This document shows, in pieces, positions 26,701 to 33,485 of a DNA stretch of 64,000 nucleotides. The notes under the pieces were generated by a model. That model was not told the origin of the DNA. It saw nothing but the letters and a program-made list of their open reading frames with translations, and did not search any database. The first letter of the stretch is position 1. The number at the start of each line of letters is the position of its first letter. This DNA comes from Archivesica marissinica (taxonomy: Eukaryota > Mollusca > Bivalvia > Venerida > Vesicomyidae), in assembly GCA_014843695.1 (NCBI GenBank), contig CM026386.1, positions 89,755,560 through 89,819,559 on the forward strand. Reading direction: 5' to 3'. The translations under genes and the position numbers were made by a program.

Positions 26701-29700
26701 TCCATCCATCCACCTATCCACATGCATCCATCCACCTATCCACATGCATCCATCCACCTATCCACATGCATCCATCCACCTATCCACATGCATCCATCCA
26801 TCTATCCACAGGCATCCATCCACCTATCCACATGCATCCATCCACCTATCCACATCCATCCATCCACCTATCCACATCCATCCATCCACCTATCCACATG
26901 CATCCATCTATCCACAGGCATCCATCCACCTATCCACATCCATCCACCTATCCACAGGCATCCATCCACCTATCCACATGCATCCATCCACCTATCCACA
27001 GGCATCCATCCACCTATCCATATGCATCCATCCACATGCATCCATCCACCTATCCACAGGCATCCATCCACCTATCCACAGGCATCCATCCACCTATCCA
27101 CATGCATCCATCCACCTATCCACATGCATCCATCCACCTATCCACATGCATCCATCCACCTATCCACATCCATCCATCTATCCACAGGCATCCATCTATC
27201 CACAGGCATCCATCCACCTATCCACATACATCCATCTATCCACAGGCATCCATCCACTTATCCACATGCATCCATCCACCTATCCACAGGCATCCATCCA
27301 CCTATCCACATCCATCCATCTATCCACAGGCATCTATCCACCTATCCACATCCATCCATCTATCCACAGACATCCATCCACCTATCCACATCCATCCACC
27401 TATCCACAGGCATCCATCCACCTATCCACATCCATCCATCTATCCACATACATCCATCCACCTATCCACATCCATCCATCTATCCACAGGCATCCATCCA
27501 TCTATCCACAGGCATCCATCCACAGGCATCCATCCATCTATCCACAGGCATCCATCCACCTATCCACATCCATCTATCCACATCCATCCATCTATCCACA
27601 GGCATCCATCTATCCACAGGCATCCATCCATCTATCCACATGCATCCATCCATCTATCCACAGACATCCATCCATCTATCCACAGGCATCCATCTATCCA
27701 CAGACATCCATCCACCTATCCACATGCATCCATCCACCTATCCACAGGCATCCAACCATCTATCCACAGGCATCCGTCCATCTATCCACAGGCATCCATC
27801 CATCTATCCACAGGCATCCATCCATCTATCCACAGGCATCCATCCACCTATCCACAGGCATCCATCCATCTATCCACAGGCATCCATCCACCTATCCACA
27901 TCCATCCATCTATCCACAGGCATCCATCCATCTATCCACAGGCATCCATCCATCTATCCATAGGCATCCATCTATCCACAGGCATTCATCCATCCACAGG
28001 CATTCATCCACCTATCCACAGGCATCCATCCATCTATCCATAGGCATCCATCCATCTATCCACAGGCATCCATCCATCTATCCACAGGCATCCATCCATC
28101 TATCCACAGGCATCCATCCATCTATCCATAGGCATCCATCCACCTATCCACATCCATCCATCTATCCACAGGCATCCATCCATCTATCCACATGCATCCA
28201 TCCATCTATCCACAGGCATCCATCCATCTATCCATAGGCATCCATCCACCTATCCACATCCATCCATCTATCCACATGCATCCATCGATCTATCCACAGG
28301 CATCCATCGATCTATCCACAGGCATCCATCCACCTATCCACAGGCATCCATCCACCTATCCACAGGCATCCATCCATCTATCCACAGGCATCCAACCATC
28401 TATCCACAGGCATCCGTCCATCTATCCACAGGCATCCATCCATCTATCCACAGGCATCCATCCACCTATCCACATGCATCCATCCATCTATCCACAGACA
28501 TCCATAGGCATCCATCCATCTATCCACATGCATCCATCCATCTATCCACAGACATCCATAGGCATCCTATCCACATCCATCCATCTATCCACATGCATCC
28601 ATCCACCTATCCACAGGCATCCATCCACCTATCCACAGGCATCCATCCACCTATCCACAGCATCCATCCACCTATCCACAGGCATCCATCCATCTATCCA
28701 CAGGCATCCGTCCATCTATCCACAGGCATCCGTCCATCTATCCACAGGCATCCATCCATCTATCCACAGGCATCCATCCACCTATCCACAGCATCCATCC
28801 ATCTATCCACAGGCATCCATCCACCTATCCACAGACATCCATAGGCATCCATCCACCTATCCACATCCATCCATCTATCCACAGGCATCCATCCATCTAT
28901 CCACAGGCATCCATCCACCTATCCACAGGCATCCATCCATCTATCTGTCATCTATCCACAGGCATCCATCCATCTATCCACAGGCATCCATCCATTATCC
29001 ACAGGCATCCATCCATCTATCCACAGGCATCCATCATCTATCCATAGGCATCCATCCACCTATCCACATCCATCCATCTATCCACAGGCATCCATCCATC
29101 TATCCACAGGCATCCATCCATCTATCCACAGGCATCCATCCATCTATCCATAGGCATCCATCCACCTATCCACATCCATCCATCTATCCACAGGCATCCA
29201 TCCATCTATCCACAAGCATCCATCCATCTATCCACAGGCATCCATCCACCTATCCACAGGCATCCATCCACCTATCCACAGGCATCCATCTATCCACAGG
29301 CATCCAACCATCTATCCACAGGCATCCGTCCATCTATCCACAGGCATCCATCCACCTATCCACATGCATCCATCCATCTATCCACAGAGATCCATAGGCA
29401 TCCATCCATCTATCCACATGCATCCATCCATCTATCCACAGGCATCCATCCATCTATCCACATCCATCCATCTATCCACACGCATCCATCCACCTATCCA
29501 CAGGCATCCATCCACCTATCCACAGGCATCCATCCACCTATCCACACGCATCCATCCACCTATCCACAGGCATCCATCCACCTATCCACACACATCCATC
29601 CACCTATCCACAGGCATCCATCCACAGGCATCCAAACATCTATCCACAGGCATCCATCTATCCACAGGCATCCAAACATCTATCCACAGGCATCCATCCA

Positions 29701-32700
29701 TCTATCCACAGGCATCCAACCATCTATCCACAGGCATCCATCCATCTATCTATCTATCCACAGGCATCCATGCACCTATCCACATCCATCCATCTATCCA
29801 CATGCATCCATCCATCTATCCACAGGCATCCATCCACCTATCCACATGCATCCATCTATCCACAAGCATCCATCCACCTATCCACATCCATCCACCTATC
29901 CACAGGCATCCATCCACCTATCCACAGGCATCCATCCACCTATCCACAGGCATCCATCCATCTATCCACAGGCATCCATCCACAGGATTCCATCTATCCA
30001 CAGGCATCCATCCACCTATCCACAGGCATCCATCCACCTATCCACATGCATCCATCCATCTATCCACAGACATCCATAGGCATCCATCCATCTATCCACA
30101 TGCATCCATCCACCTATCCACAGGCATCCATCCACATCCATCCATCTATCCACACGCATCCATCCACAGGCATCCAACCATCTATCCACGGGCATCCATC
30201 TATCCACAGGCATCCATCCATCTATCCACAGGCATCCAACCATCTATCCACAGGCATCCATCCATCTATCTATCTATCCACAGGCATCCGTCCATCTATC
30301 CACAGGCATCCAACCATCTATCCACAGGCATCCATCCATCTATCCACAGGCATCCATCCATCTATCTATCTATCCACAGGCATCCATCCATCTATCCACA
30401 GGCATCCAACCATCTATCCACAGGCATCCATCCATCTAGCCACAGGCATCCATCTATCCACAGGCATCCATCCATTCACATCCATCCATCTATCCACAGG
30501 CATCCATTCACCTATCCACAGACATCCATTCACCTATCCACAGGCATCCATTCACCTATCCACAGACATCCATCCATCCACCTATCCACAGGCATCCATT
30601 CACCTATCCACAGGCATCCATCCATCTATCCACATCCATCCATCTATCCACAGACATCCATTCACCTATCCACAGACATCCATTCACCTATCCACAGGCA
30701 TCCATCCACCTATCCACAGACATCCATTCACCTATCCACAGACATCCATTCACCTATCCACAGGCATCCATTCACCTATCCACAGACATCCATCCACCTA
30801 TCCACAGGCATCCATTCACCTATCCACAGGCATCCATCCATCTATCCACATCCATCCATCTATCCACAGACATCCATTCACCTATCCACAGGCATCCATC
30901 CATCTATCCATCAATATTTGATTTCTGTTTCCTGACATTGTTATGTGATTTGACACAAAAGTTCTTTTTACTCTTGTATCTGGATAATTATATCAAAAGG
31001 TGCTAACATTTCTGCATGCAGATTTTATGCAATCCCTCAGCCTCACCCCTACAACAAGGCAATTCTTGTTTGTTTGTTTAAATTTCATATGCAACATCCT
31101 ATCAAATCTGCCCAGCCGCACGGTACATAACCCACCTAATGTTTCCCCTAATTTGAATAAGCTAGCAAGGCCGTTCAGATCTAACCATTTATCAGTGTAT
31201 TATTTATGTACCATATGTTTATTATTAATTATGAAGAACATAATTGAACTTTCTGTTCTGATTAGTTTAATTTCCAAATACTGCATTGTCTTAATTTGTT
31301 TCTGAATTCTTCAAACTATTACTATTACTGTCCGATTAGCGCAGTGTTTAGCGCGCTCGCTTCTCACCAATGCGACCCGGGTTCGATCCTCAGACAGGGA
31401 AGTATGTGAGATGGTACGATGGTCGTCAGATCGGACAGGTGGGTTTTCTCCGGGTACTCTGGTTTCCTCCCACATGAATGACCACATATACGCTTTCATC
31501 CGAGCCAACAAGAGTGATTAATATAAGTTGTTAAAACTTGCTTCGCAATCGTCGTAAAATAAATAAAGTATAATAAACTATTACTGATGCAACATTTTAG
31601 AAATTCTTACTGTTGTAACTTATCAACTTGGCTGTCTGATTAGCGCAGGGGTTAGCGTGATCGCTTCTTACCAATGCAACCCGGGTTCGATCCTCGGATT
31701 GTACGGTGATCGCCAGATCGGAGAAGTTGTCTTTGGGTACCCCGGTTTCCTCCCACGCGAATGACCACATTTACGATTTCACTCGCGCCAATGAGTGATT
31801 AATATAAGTTGTTGAAACTTGCTTCGCAATCGCAATAAATAAAGTTTAAACTTATCTCATCAACTCTGAAACATTTTGCAAAGTTGTGGTTATTTGAGAC
31901 TGTGGTATCAGAAGATTATCATGAAACTTGGCTGGTAGTACAATCTGTAGTTGGTTTTTTGTGGTCATGTTCCAGTCCACTGATTATCAGCCGAGGTTAT
32001 GGTCATAATGGTAGAGATTATGTGGTTACCCAGGAAGCAAGTTCTAGTTGCTTTTTGTGAATTTCAGGAGGAAGATTCTACAAGAGGAGGTAACTATCAG
32101 AAGCCAAGCTCCCAGTCTCAGTCTCCCGTGTCGTCTGCTGGGGACGGTCGGGACCAGGTACACTCCTCCCAGCATCCTCACAGGAAGGGTAGAATGTTCT
32201 CCCGACCACGGTCTCGCATGGAGCAGGATGAACCAGAGAGAAAGTCTGGCGCACCACCATCTAGGGATGGACTGAAGCAGTCACAACGGGCATCACCATC
32301 TGCCTCCGTACAGGAAGGTGGGAGGGTGGCACAGTCGACGGATAAAAAGGGACCAAAATCAGAGTATGATTTTCCAGATAGCCCAGATGAGGAAGTGAGA
32401 GGGAAGCCATTACTGAGCAGTTACATGGCTCTGTCTAGCAGTACCCGGAGTCCGCGACGAGGTATAGTTGATAGTTCAGAGAACAAAATACAGTCTGGCG
32501 GAGAAGGGGATGGAAATGTTGAAAGTTCTGAAGATGCGACTATGGCAGACTCAAAGGTCACCGACAGCGGGTCGGGGAAGGATAATGAGGCACAGTGCTT
32601 TGAGAGGTTCGGGACGGATCAGGTTGTAGAAAGTACAAAGTTTGTGGAACATGGCAGGAAAGGGGATGAAGTGAGTAGTCGTCTTGGCCCAAGTTCTACT

Positions 32701-33129
32701 ACAAGGAAGCAGTGTTCTGAAGCGGACGATAGCTCAAACATTTCACATACAAGTGCTGATAGCACTGACAGGCTGATGGTAGATGAGTCGCCAAACCTGG
32801 ACAGTTCCGCCCCTGGAGAAGTCTCATCAGCTGGCGGGAGTAGACGGAGTTCAAGATCTTCGAGAGAAAGTGACAACAGCCCACACCCATCTACAGATTT
32901 TTCTGGCTCAGCTGAACATTCTGGTCACGGGCGTCAAAGTCTTAGGTCACGCAGTCCACGATCCTACCCTCAATCAAATTCTGATCTAGGTTCTAATGCT
33001 TCACCAGGCTCCAGTAGTGTACAATACTCGAGACGTGGGACCGATAGAGAAGCAGAACCCAGGGAGCATGAGCCCCAACCGTTGTTGTCCTCTCAGTACG
33101 AGACACTCTCTGATGATGAACAATCGTAA
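2552..33129 (+). CDS. NCOR: Nuclear receptor corepressor (NCoR/SMRT family), 3' part, 11 exons
   Basis: Joined exons 2552..2764, 3269..3468, 10178..10750, 12108..12269, 13244..13398, 15222..15387, 18810..19027, 21214..21442, 22903..23144, 23491..24309 and 32068..33129 give one uninterrupted frame of 1,345 residues. Every junction has AG/GT borders and matching phase. NCoR and SMRT are nuclear scaffold proteins that bind unliganded nuclear receptors through CoRNR boxes and recruit histone deacetylase complexes. Numbering from the first full codon, I see a GSI-like SITQGT in the first exon, an Arg/Glu-rich helical stretch (about 105-150), a His/Gln tract (about 150-185), LIDAII (261-266), LGDHINEII (453-461, the LxxHIxxxI corepressor pattern), an 11-residue repeat (about 769-977), and a C-terminus [13 protein letters not shown] like that of vertebrate NCoR1/2. 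The SANT domains and N-terminus lie outside the window. The family is clear; whether it is one-to-one with NCOR1 or NCOR2 cannot be said, since the vertebrate pair duplicated later. Confidence 0.87.
2845..3090 (-). mobile_element. tRNA-derived SINE, family 1, diverged
   Basis: Same body as the copy at 2186..2416, with an internal duplication of the GATGGAATCCATC/GAGGGAGAGAGAAGAG block (two copies at about 2916 and 2957). The tRNA-like head is badly eroded, with no clean B box, so this is an old inactive copy within the intron between exons A and B. Confidence 0.7.
3269..3468 (+). CDS. NCOR: Corepressor exon B
   Basis: Acceptor TTTTTATTTCAG and donor GCA A/GTAAGC. The leading A completes the AG left by exon A, giving Arg. 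The exon ends in phase 1. It encodes 66 full codons, the last third charged and helical ([16 protein letters not shown]), which continues in exon C. The other open frame across the same bases lacks this phase agreement. Confidence 0.85.
3518..5151. repeat. 43 bp minisatellite, subfamily 1
   Basis: About 38 copies of a unit containing AACATTTACCAAAGTAGTGA and GGCCAAATAACCAAATCTA. Copies differ at AAGAG versus AGCAG and at GTAGTG versus GTGGTG. The array begins 50 bases after the donor of exon B. The minus-strand frame at 4829..5074 is repeat translation. Confidence 0.97.
5152..8470. repeat. 43 bp minisatellite, subfamily 2, with higher-order structure
   Basis: About 70 copies of a unit containing CACTTACCAAAGTGACAAGC and CCAACTAACTAAATCTAGCA. 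It is the same length and register as the subfamily 1 unit just left of it, so they share ancestry. A variant block (ACTAAAGTGACAAAGTGAC followed by TTTAGGAGCTATTTACC) recurs near 5580, 6176 and 6777, a period of about 600 bp. Between 7250 and 8050 a shorter period of 250-290 bp marked by CTAACTAAAGAACATTT appears. The right end decays after 8270. Confidence 0.95.
8530..9258. repeat. 40 bp minisatellite, subfamily 3
   Basis: About 18 copies of a unit containing ACTAAATTTATACAAGTTGT and ACATAAACTAGACCAAAATA. It keeps the AACTAAAT phrase of the two arrays to its left and may be a third, more diverged branch of the same field. Confidence 0.93.
9259..9506. other. AT-rich intron DNA
   Basis: Between the 40 bp array and the next SINE I find only AT-rich sequence with no repeat period, domain or paired splice signals. 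Confidence 0.5.
9507..9722 (+). mobile_element. tRNA-derived SINE, family 3
   Basis: The tRNA-like head begins GTGGTCCAGTGGTAGAGCG with B box GAGTTCGATACTC. A body follows with AAGGCACCTCACACACATTG and CTAAGCATGCCCAGGAAAAC, ending GGGGTTTGACATTAATGG and a CATA-rich tail (ACATACATACATACAT). A second copy at 44463..44665 shares head, body and tail. The extra body rules out a simple tRNA gene. Confidence 0.85.
9823..10073 (+). mobile_element. tRNA-derived SINE, family 4
   Basis: The head reads CTGTAGTCCAATGGTTAACA followed by a degenerate B-box region, then a body with AAAGAACCAGAGGAGACTCT, TGCACTATCCTCC, CTTCAGGAGGCGTCG and GGGCAACCGGTAGCGACGAT, ending AAATAAACGTAAAACACACA. Related copies: 11435..11672 (+), 20226..20527 (-) and 46320..46593 (+). 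This copy ends about 100 bases before exon C. Confidence 0.85.
10178..10750 (+). CDS. NCOR: Corepressor exon C: His/Gln tract and first CoRNR-type motif
   Basis: Acceptor TCTATTGTAG; the leading GA completes Arg with exon B. The donor is CAGG/GTAATA, leaving phase 1. The first part is charged and helical and runs into a His/Gln-rich tract with eleven Gln in a row, encoded by mixed CAG/CAA. The second part contains [15 protein letters not shown], closely resembling the MTAANFIDVIITRQI stretch of vertebrate NCoR1, which precedes the receptor-interaction domains. Confidence 0.9.
10828..11023 (-). mobile_element. tRNA-derived SINE, family 1, internally deleted
   Basis: Same head (minus strand GTCGTTATAGCGCAGTGGAT) and tail as the other family 1 copies. 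It lacks the CTCTTCTCTCTCCCTCG block between GGAATTTAAATGCC and the TCCTGTTGGAAT remnant. Confidence 0.8.
11435..11672 (+). mobile_element. tRNA-derived SINE, family 4, 5'-truncated
   Basis: Begins within the head at the B-box region (CAGGTTCGATCCCCCGTCTG), then the full family 4 body (AAAGAACCAGAGGAGACTCT, CTTCAGGAGGCGTCGCTCAT) and tail. The A-box half is missing, typical of incomplete target-primed reverse transcription. Confidence 0.8.
11726..11947 (-). mobile_element. tRNA-derived SINE, family 2
   Basis: Read on the minus strand: head GTCCGATTAGCACAGTGGTT with B box GGGTTCGATCC, then the body GGTGGGTTTTCTCCGGGTAC and GTTTCCTCCCACACGAATG, ending CTTGCTTCGCAATTG. Copies at 22541..22785, 31329..31572 and 31630..31845, and a fragment at 23180..23336. 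An open frame across it is SINE-derived. Confidence 0.85.
12108..12269 (+). CDS. NCOR: Corepressor exon D
   Basis: Acceptor ATCTCTATAG; the leading AT completes Asp with exon C. The donor is ATGGCAG/GTTAGA, leaving phase 1. It encodes a Gly/Gln/His-rich linker ([14 protein letters not shown]...). The last 17 exon bases and the donor are repeated twice downstream in a 96 bp tandem repeat, so three equivalent donors exist. Only the first keeps the frame, because reading past it meets TAG at once. Confidence 0.85.
12253..12540 (+). repeat. 96 bp tandem triplication spanning exon D donor
   Basis: Three copies, starting at 12253, 12349 and 12445, each opening with ACCAGCCCAAATGGCAGGTT, that is, coding end plus 5' splice site, followed by about 76 bases of intron. 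Copies 1 and 2 are almost identical; the third diverges after TATAATAG. Confidence 0.95.
13244..13398 (+). CDS. NCOR: Corepressor exon E
   Basis: Acceptor TACTGTTTGTAG; the leading GT completes Gly with exon D. The donor is CACAG/GTATAA, phase 0. It encodes [16 protein letters not shown] and a Ser/Pro-rich linker. The basic KKRW start and low complexity fit the region between conserved blocks of NCoR proteins. Confidence 0.85.
13499..13803. mobile_element. Short inverted-repeat element (TATAAGACGA family)
   Basis: The left end reads ATCGCCTATAAGACGAC and the right end, reversed, reads ACTTGCCTATAAGGCGATC. The interior includes TATGGTATCCATAATTA and AGAAAAGAAAGCA. A second copy at about 18450..18786 shares interior and ends. 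It has no coding capacity and looks like a non-autonomous TIR DNA transposon, pogo-like by end sequence. Confidence 0.6.
13826..13935. repeat. 54 bp tandem duplication
   Basis: Two copies of a unit containing AACTTGAGCTCAATGTCGGG and CAAATATGAGATGTTAGTGA, with few differences. No coding meaning seen. Confidence 0.85.
14085..15250 (+). repeat. 56 bp tandem array of the exon F splice acceptor
   Basis: Twenty-one copies (20 plus the functional one at 15222) of a unit containing ATTGTTGCAATGTTTCAG followed by GACTCGGCTCTACGACAAGC and CGTACTGGTAGTACATG. Each unit holds a pyrimidine-rich tract with AG, 27 bases matching the start of exon F (nine codons, DSALRQAVL), and a GTAGTA donor-like word. 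Some units have CTCGACTCT or lost bases. Open frames here are repeat translations. Confidence 0.95.
15222..15387 (+). CDS. NCOR: Corepressor exon F: LxxHIxxxI receptor-interaction motif
   Basis: The acceptor CAATGTTTCAG is the last of 21 near-identical acceptors, and phase 0 follows exon E. The donor ACAACTAG/GTATAT leaves phase 1. The exon carries [15 protein letters not shown], matching the L-x-x-H-I-x-x-x-I corepressor motif of vertebrate NCoR1/SMRT (for example ITLADHICQIITQDF), which contacts unliganded nuclear receptors. Both splice sites of this exon lie inside tandem arrays. Using a later donor copy would add seven in-frame residues per 21 bp unit. Confidence 0.9.
15847..16371 (-). 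CDS. HIRAN-like domain exon of the pogo-like element (intact)
   Basis: The exon starts after the acceptor CCTGTTCTTAG and reads in frame to a stop, about 174 residues. Seen directly: [16 protein letters not shown] near the start, [20 protein letters not shown] in the middle, and [11 protein letters not shown] then [10 protein letters not shown]. The pattern 'GY..., VG-x-x-PR-x-(I/L)-AP, G-x-V-x-VTG, GG-(I/L)-x-(I/L)PC' is that of HIRAN-type domains, which in HLTF/Rad5 bind DNA ends and also occur alone in many invertebrate proteins. The assignment is by pattern recall, not by search. Upstream exons in this copy are the short MAPKRKQ exon and a truncated second exon, so any product would lack the DDE domain. 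The counterpart at 56111..56631 is frameshifted. Confidence 0.65.
   Translation of the reverse strand, partial: NQDDSGGSPMQPDDVTYKMTLKHSVVKGYHAFEIKPPMATKPLLSVEPEYTNIRVCMVWIPELELFSEDQLGMITDEKRHLKLDDVAGLPVGRAPRSLAPYFRDVIDKGGKVFCEVTGAPVPSYPAWPAQHEEGGGIVLPCNYIISTPCKDDFKVIADALNAIPEGEAMELVMS
17332..17352 (-). CDS. First coding exon of pogo-like transposase (copy 1)
   Basis: Minus-strand ATG followed by six codons (MAPKRKQ) and a GTAAAT donor. The next exon would begin after TTTAAG with [14 protein letters not shown], truncated here by the internal deletion. The same arrangement is at 60211..60231. Confidence 0.55.
17859..18036. mobile_element. 178 bp MITE with CAGTCAAAC ends and TA target
   Basis: Bounded by TA on both sides. 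It begins CAGTCAAACCTGTCTTAAG and ends CACATGTTTGACTG, so terminal inverted repeats start CAGTCAAAC. The interior has GGCTGCTTAATAGAGGT words. It resembles the MITE nested in the pogo-like copies (ends CAGTCTAACCTGTGTATAG). It lies 33 bases upstream of a possible alternative exon. Confidence 0.8.
18070..18170 (+). CDS. NCOR: Possible alternative terminal exon of the corepressor
   Basis: Acceptor TTTGTCTTTATAG. If joined to exon F (phase 1), G plus GT gives Gly and the frame reads [20 protein letters not shown] and then [12 protein letters not shown] and TGA. The sequence looks coding: acidic, no stop until the end, GC-rich against AT-rich surroundings. I find no phase-compatible donor before the stop, so it can only be a last exon. 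A distant AATAAA lies near 18540. Exon F also joins exon G (18810) in phase, so this would be an alternative 3' end giving a shorter protein. LSELI loosely resembles a CoRNR core. Confidence 0.5.
18450..18786. mobile_element. Short inverted-repeat element, second copy (TATAAGACGA family)
   Basis: Shares ACCACCAGATTATG, TATGGTATCCATAATTA, AGAAAAGAAAGCA and ACCAAAGTAGGGGG with 13499..13803 and ends CGTCTTATAGGCTAGTAT. Its right end lies only 24 bases before exon G, so it contributes sequence near that acceptor. The left boundary is uncertain. Confidence 0.55.
18810..19027 (+). CDS. NCOR: Corepressor exon G
   Basis: Acceptor CTGTAATTACAG; AG completes Glu with the G from exon F. The donor is AGACAG/GTAAGA, phase 0. 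It encodes a Ser/Ala/Pro/Thr-rich linker ending HKKFKWRQ. The acceptor has a weak pyrimidine tract. The donor word GTAAGACTCCC is repeated 84 bases downstream. Confidence 0.8.
19028..19198 (+). repeat. 84 bp duplication starting at the exon G donor
   Basis: GTAAGACTCCCAGTTGTAGA at 19028 and GTAAGACTCCCTGTTGTAGA at 19112 each begin an almost identical 84 bp unit ending in a (TA)-rich stretch. The duplicated part starts exactly at the 5' splice site. Confidence 0.9.
19303..19555 (+). mobile_element. tRNA-derived SINE, family 5, with duplicated head
   Basis: Head GCCTCCGTGGTCGAGTGGTT occurs twice (19303 and 19367), the first copy ending before a B box and the second continuing to GGGTTCGAGCCCCGCTC. 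The body has AAAAAGTTGGCAGTTTCTTA and the CTGCCCAGGAAAG phrase also found in family 3. I read this as a tandemly doubled A-box half. Confidence 0.75.
19714..19944. mobile_element. Palindromic MITE with TTAA-type ends (member A)
   Basis: The right end, reversed, starts TTAACCCATTTGATTCTGG and the left end reads GTAACCAATTTGATTCTGG. Near the centre-right is a hairpin: GCAAACAACATAGATCC paired with GGATCTATGTTGTTTGC, and CGCAGCGT paired with ACGCTGCG around GTCAC. The family member at 45254..45494 shares the plan but not the arm sequences. Confidence 0.75.
20226..20527 (-). mobile_element. tRNA-derived SINE, family 4, longest copy
   Basis: Minus strand: head CTGTAGTCCAGTGGTTAACA, then ACTGATAATCCAGGGATCC, a TAATAAACTTAAGTCTTTCA stretch and the standard body and tail (CTTCAGGAGGTGTCGCTCAT, AAATAAACGTAAAACACACA). 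It defines the full-length unit, about 300 bases. Confidence 0.85.
20528..21213. other. Intron DNA with a 60 bp partial duplication
   Basis: About 20610..20725 holds two copies of a stretch with ATTACTAG, ACTGGTTCG and AAGTAAAAATATACAACACT. The rest (20730..21213) shows no exon except the acceptor region of exon H and no transposon ends I recognise. Confidence 0.5.
21214..21442 (+). CDS. NCOR: Corepressor exon H
   Basis: The acceptor TTGTGATTGAAG is weak in pyrimidines but phase 0 follows exon G. The donor ACCACCTG/GTCAGT leaves phase 1. It encodes a Ser/Gly/Glu-rich stretch with [20 protein letters not shown] and [19 protein letters not shown]. The frame stays open past the donor for 116 bases, so the exon end is chosen from phase and the GTCAGT word. 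Confidence 0.72.
21557..22470 (-). mobile_element. Non-autonomous hAT transposon with exact 8 bp target duplication
   Basis: Terminal inverted repeats TAGGGATGGCAACGAATG at both ends, flanked by GTTTTAAA on each side. Next to the ends are many AATATTCGAAT words. On the minus strand at about 21690..21870 is a remnant that reads [20 protein letters not shown], then NLRNHL, the pattern of a BED zinc finger. So this is a decayed hAT (ZBED-like) element that has lost its transposase. It lies in the intron between exons H and I. Confidence 0.88.
22541..22785 (+). mobile_element. tRNA-derived SINE, family 2
   Basis: Head CTGTCTGATTAGCGCAGTGG, B box GGGTTCAATCC, body GGTGGGTTTTCTCCGGGTAC, tail ending CGTTATAAAATAAATAAAG. 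It inserts about 70 bases right of the hAT element. Confidence 0.85.
22903..23144 (+). CDS. NCOR: Corepressor exon I
   Basis: Acceptor TTGATATGTAG; GT completes Gly with exon H. The donor is CCGCTG/GTAAGC, phase 0. It encodes [20 protein letters not shown], then [17 protein letters not shown], a likely helix with alternating hydrophobics, and a Gln/Pro-rich tail. It may correspond to a third receptor-contact region, but I cannot match it to a named motif. Confidence 0.83.
23180..23336 (+). mobile_element. tRNA-derived SINE, family 2, head-less fragment
   Basis: Starts in the body (GTGCGAGATGGCACGGTGGTCG) and continues with TTTTCTCCGGGTACTCCCGT to the AATAAATAAA tail. The tRNA-like head is missing. 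Confidence 0.7.
23491..24309 (+). CDS. NCOR: Corepressor exon J with 19-copy coding minisatellite
   Basis: Acceptor AAAATGTTTGTAG and donor CTCACAG/GTTCTT, phase 0 on both sides. It starts [20 protein letters not shown]. From 23639 to 24266 the exon is a 33 bp repeat encoding [11 protein letters not shown], with Q/H, A/S and S/P variants, about 19 copies. It ends with a Ser-rich stretch and DQHSQ. The opposite strand and another forward frame are also open through the array because the unit lacks stops; the phase match to exons I and K picks this frame. Confidence 0.85.
24395..30915. repeat. 22 bp satellite, 6.5 kb, in the last intron
   Basis: About 295 copies of CATCCATCCACCTATCCACAGG with three main variants: CACC/CATC before TATCC, CAGG/CATG at the end, and CAT replaced by CAA. 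Most of the intron between exons J and K is this array. With no stop codon in any frame, three frames of over 1,000 codons stay open; they are repeat translations ([13 protein letters not shown]...). Each unit ends in a pyrimidine-rich run plus CACAG, resembling a 3' splice site. Confidence 0.97.
30916..31328. other. Intron DNA, no gene recognised
   Basis: AT-rich. An AG at about 31021 after TTCTGCATGC is followed by bases that could read [15 protein letters not shown], but no phase-compatible donor follows and exon J joins exon K directly, so I do not call an exon. Confidence 0.45.
31329..31572 (+). mobile_element. tRNA-derived SINE, family 2
   Basis: Head CTGTCCGATTAGCGCAGTGT, B box GGGTTCGATCC, body and tail as in the family (CTTGCTTCGCAATCGTCG, AAATAAATAAAG). 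Confidence 0.87.
31630..31845 (+). mobile_element. tRNA-derived SINE, family 2, second copy in same orientation
   Basis: Head GGCTGTCTGATTAGCGCAGG and B box GGGTTCGATCC. It lacks the AAGTATGTGAGATGG segment of the body, so it is a different insertion and not a tandem duplicate of the copy 60 bases to the left. Confidence 0.83.
32068..33129 (+). CDS. NCOR: Corepressor exon K (last exon, C-terminus)
   Basis: Acceptor TTTGTGAATTTCAG, phase 0 from exon J. It encodes 353 residues, mostly Ser/Arg/Asp/Glu-rich and probably disordered, with [11 protein letters not shown] and [12 protein letters not shown] stretches. It ends [19 protein letters not shown] and TAA. Vertebrate NCoR1 and SMRT end in a nearly identical [24 protein letters not shown] sequence, the best single marker for the gene. 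The frame stays open upstream of the acceptor, but exon J joins here in phase. Confidence 0.9.
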   Translation, partial: EEDSTRGGNYQKPSSQSQSPVSSAGDGRDQVHSSQHPHRKGRMFSRPRSRMEQDEPERKSGAPPSRDGLKQSQRASPSASVQEGGRVAQSTDKKGPKSEYDFPDSPDEEVRGKPLLSSYMALSSSTRSPRRGIVDSSENKIQSGGEGDGNVESSEDATMADSKVTDSGSGKDNEAQCFERFGTDQVVESTKFVEHGRKGDEVSSRLGPSSTTRKQCSEADDSSNISHTSADSTDRLMVDESPNLDSSAPGEVSSAGGSRRSSRSSRESDNSPHPSTDFSGSAEHSGHGRQSLRSRSPRSYPQSNSDLGSNASPGSSSVQYSRRGTDREAEPREHEPQPLLSSQYETLSDDEQS

Positions 33130-33480
33130 ACAACTTTCATCTTGAACATTGGCAGTTTCAATCATGATCGTTGGGAGCATTAATCATGAACATTGGAAGT
33201 TTTAATTAATCATGATCATTTGGAGGCTTTAATCATGAACACTGGAAGTGTCAATCATAATCGTTGGGAGCTTTAATCATGAACACTGGACGTGTCAATC
33301 ATGATTGTTGGGAGTTTTAATCATGAACACTGGACGTGTCAATCATGATTGTTGGGAGCATGAACAATACTGATTATTACTCATAAACAAAAGCATCATT
33401 TATATTCTTGAAATGTTTCATAATGGAAATTAGTGTTTTGGATTCAGTGTTGATAAATTAGTTAGCTCAACCTGTACATC
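33130..33480 (+). other. Corepressor 3' UTR start with diverged tandem repeat
   Basis: From the stop codon to about 33370 there are four to five diverged copies of a 55-60 bp unit containing TTAATCATGAACACTGGA and AATCATGATTGTTGGGAG. I find no AATAAA before the 29 bp satellite begins at 33486, so the transcript end is undetermined. Confidence 0.6.
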
Positions 33481-33485
33481 TACGT

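Noticed and set aside
24373..30935. Open frames of over 1,000 codons rich in His, Pro, Ser and Tyr
   Set aside because: They are three frames of a 22 bp repeat without stop codons, which cycle into one another; no non-repeat sequence, start context or splice support.
31000..31305. Extra corepressor exon after TTCTGCATGCAG
   Set aside because: The short frame [14 protein letters not shown] is suggestive but there is no phase-compatible donor, and exon J to exon K is already in phase.
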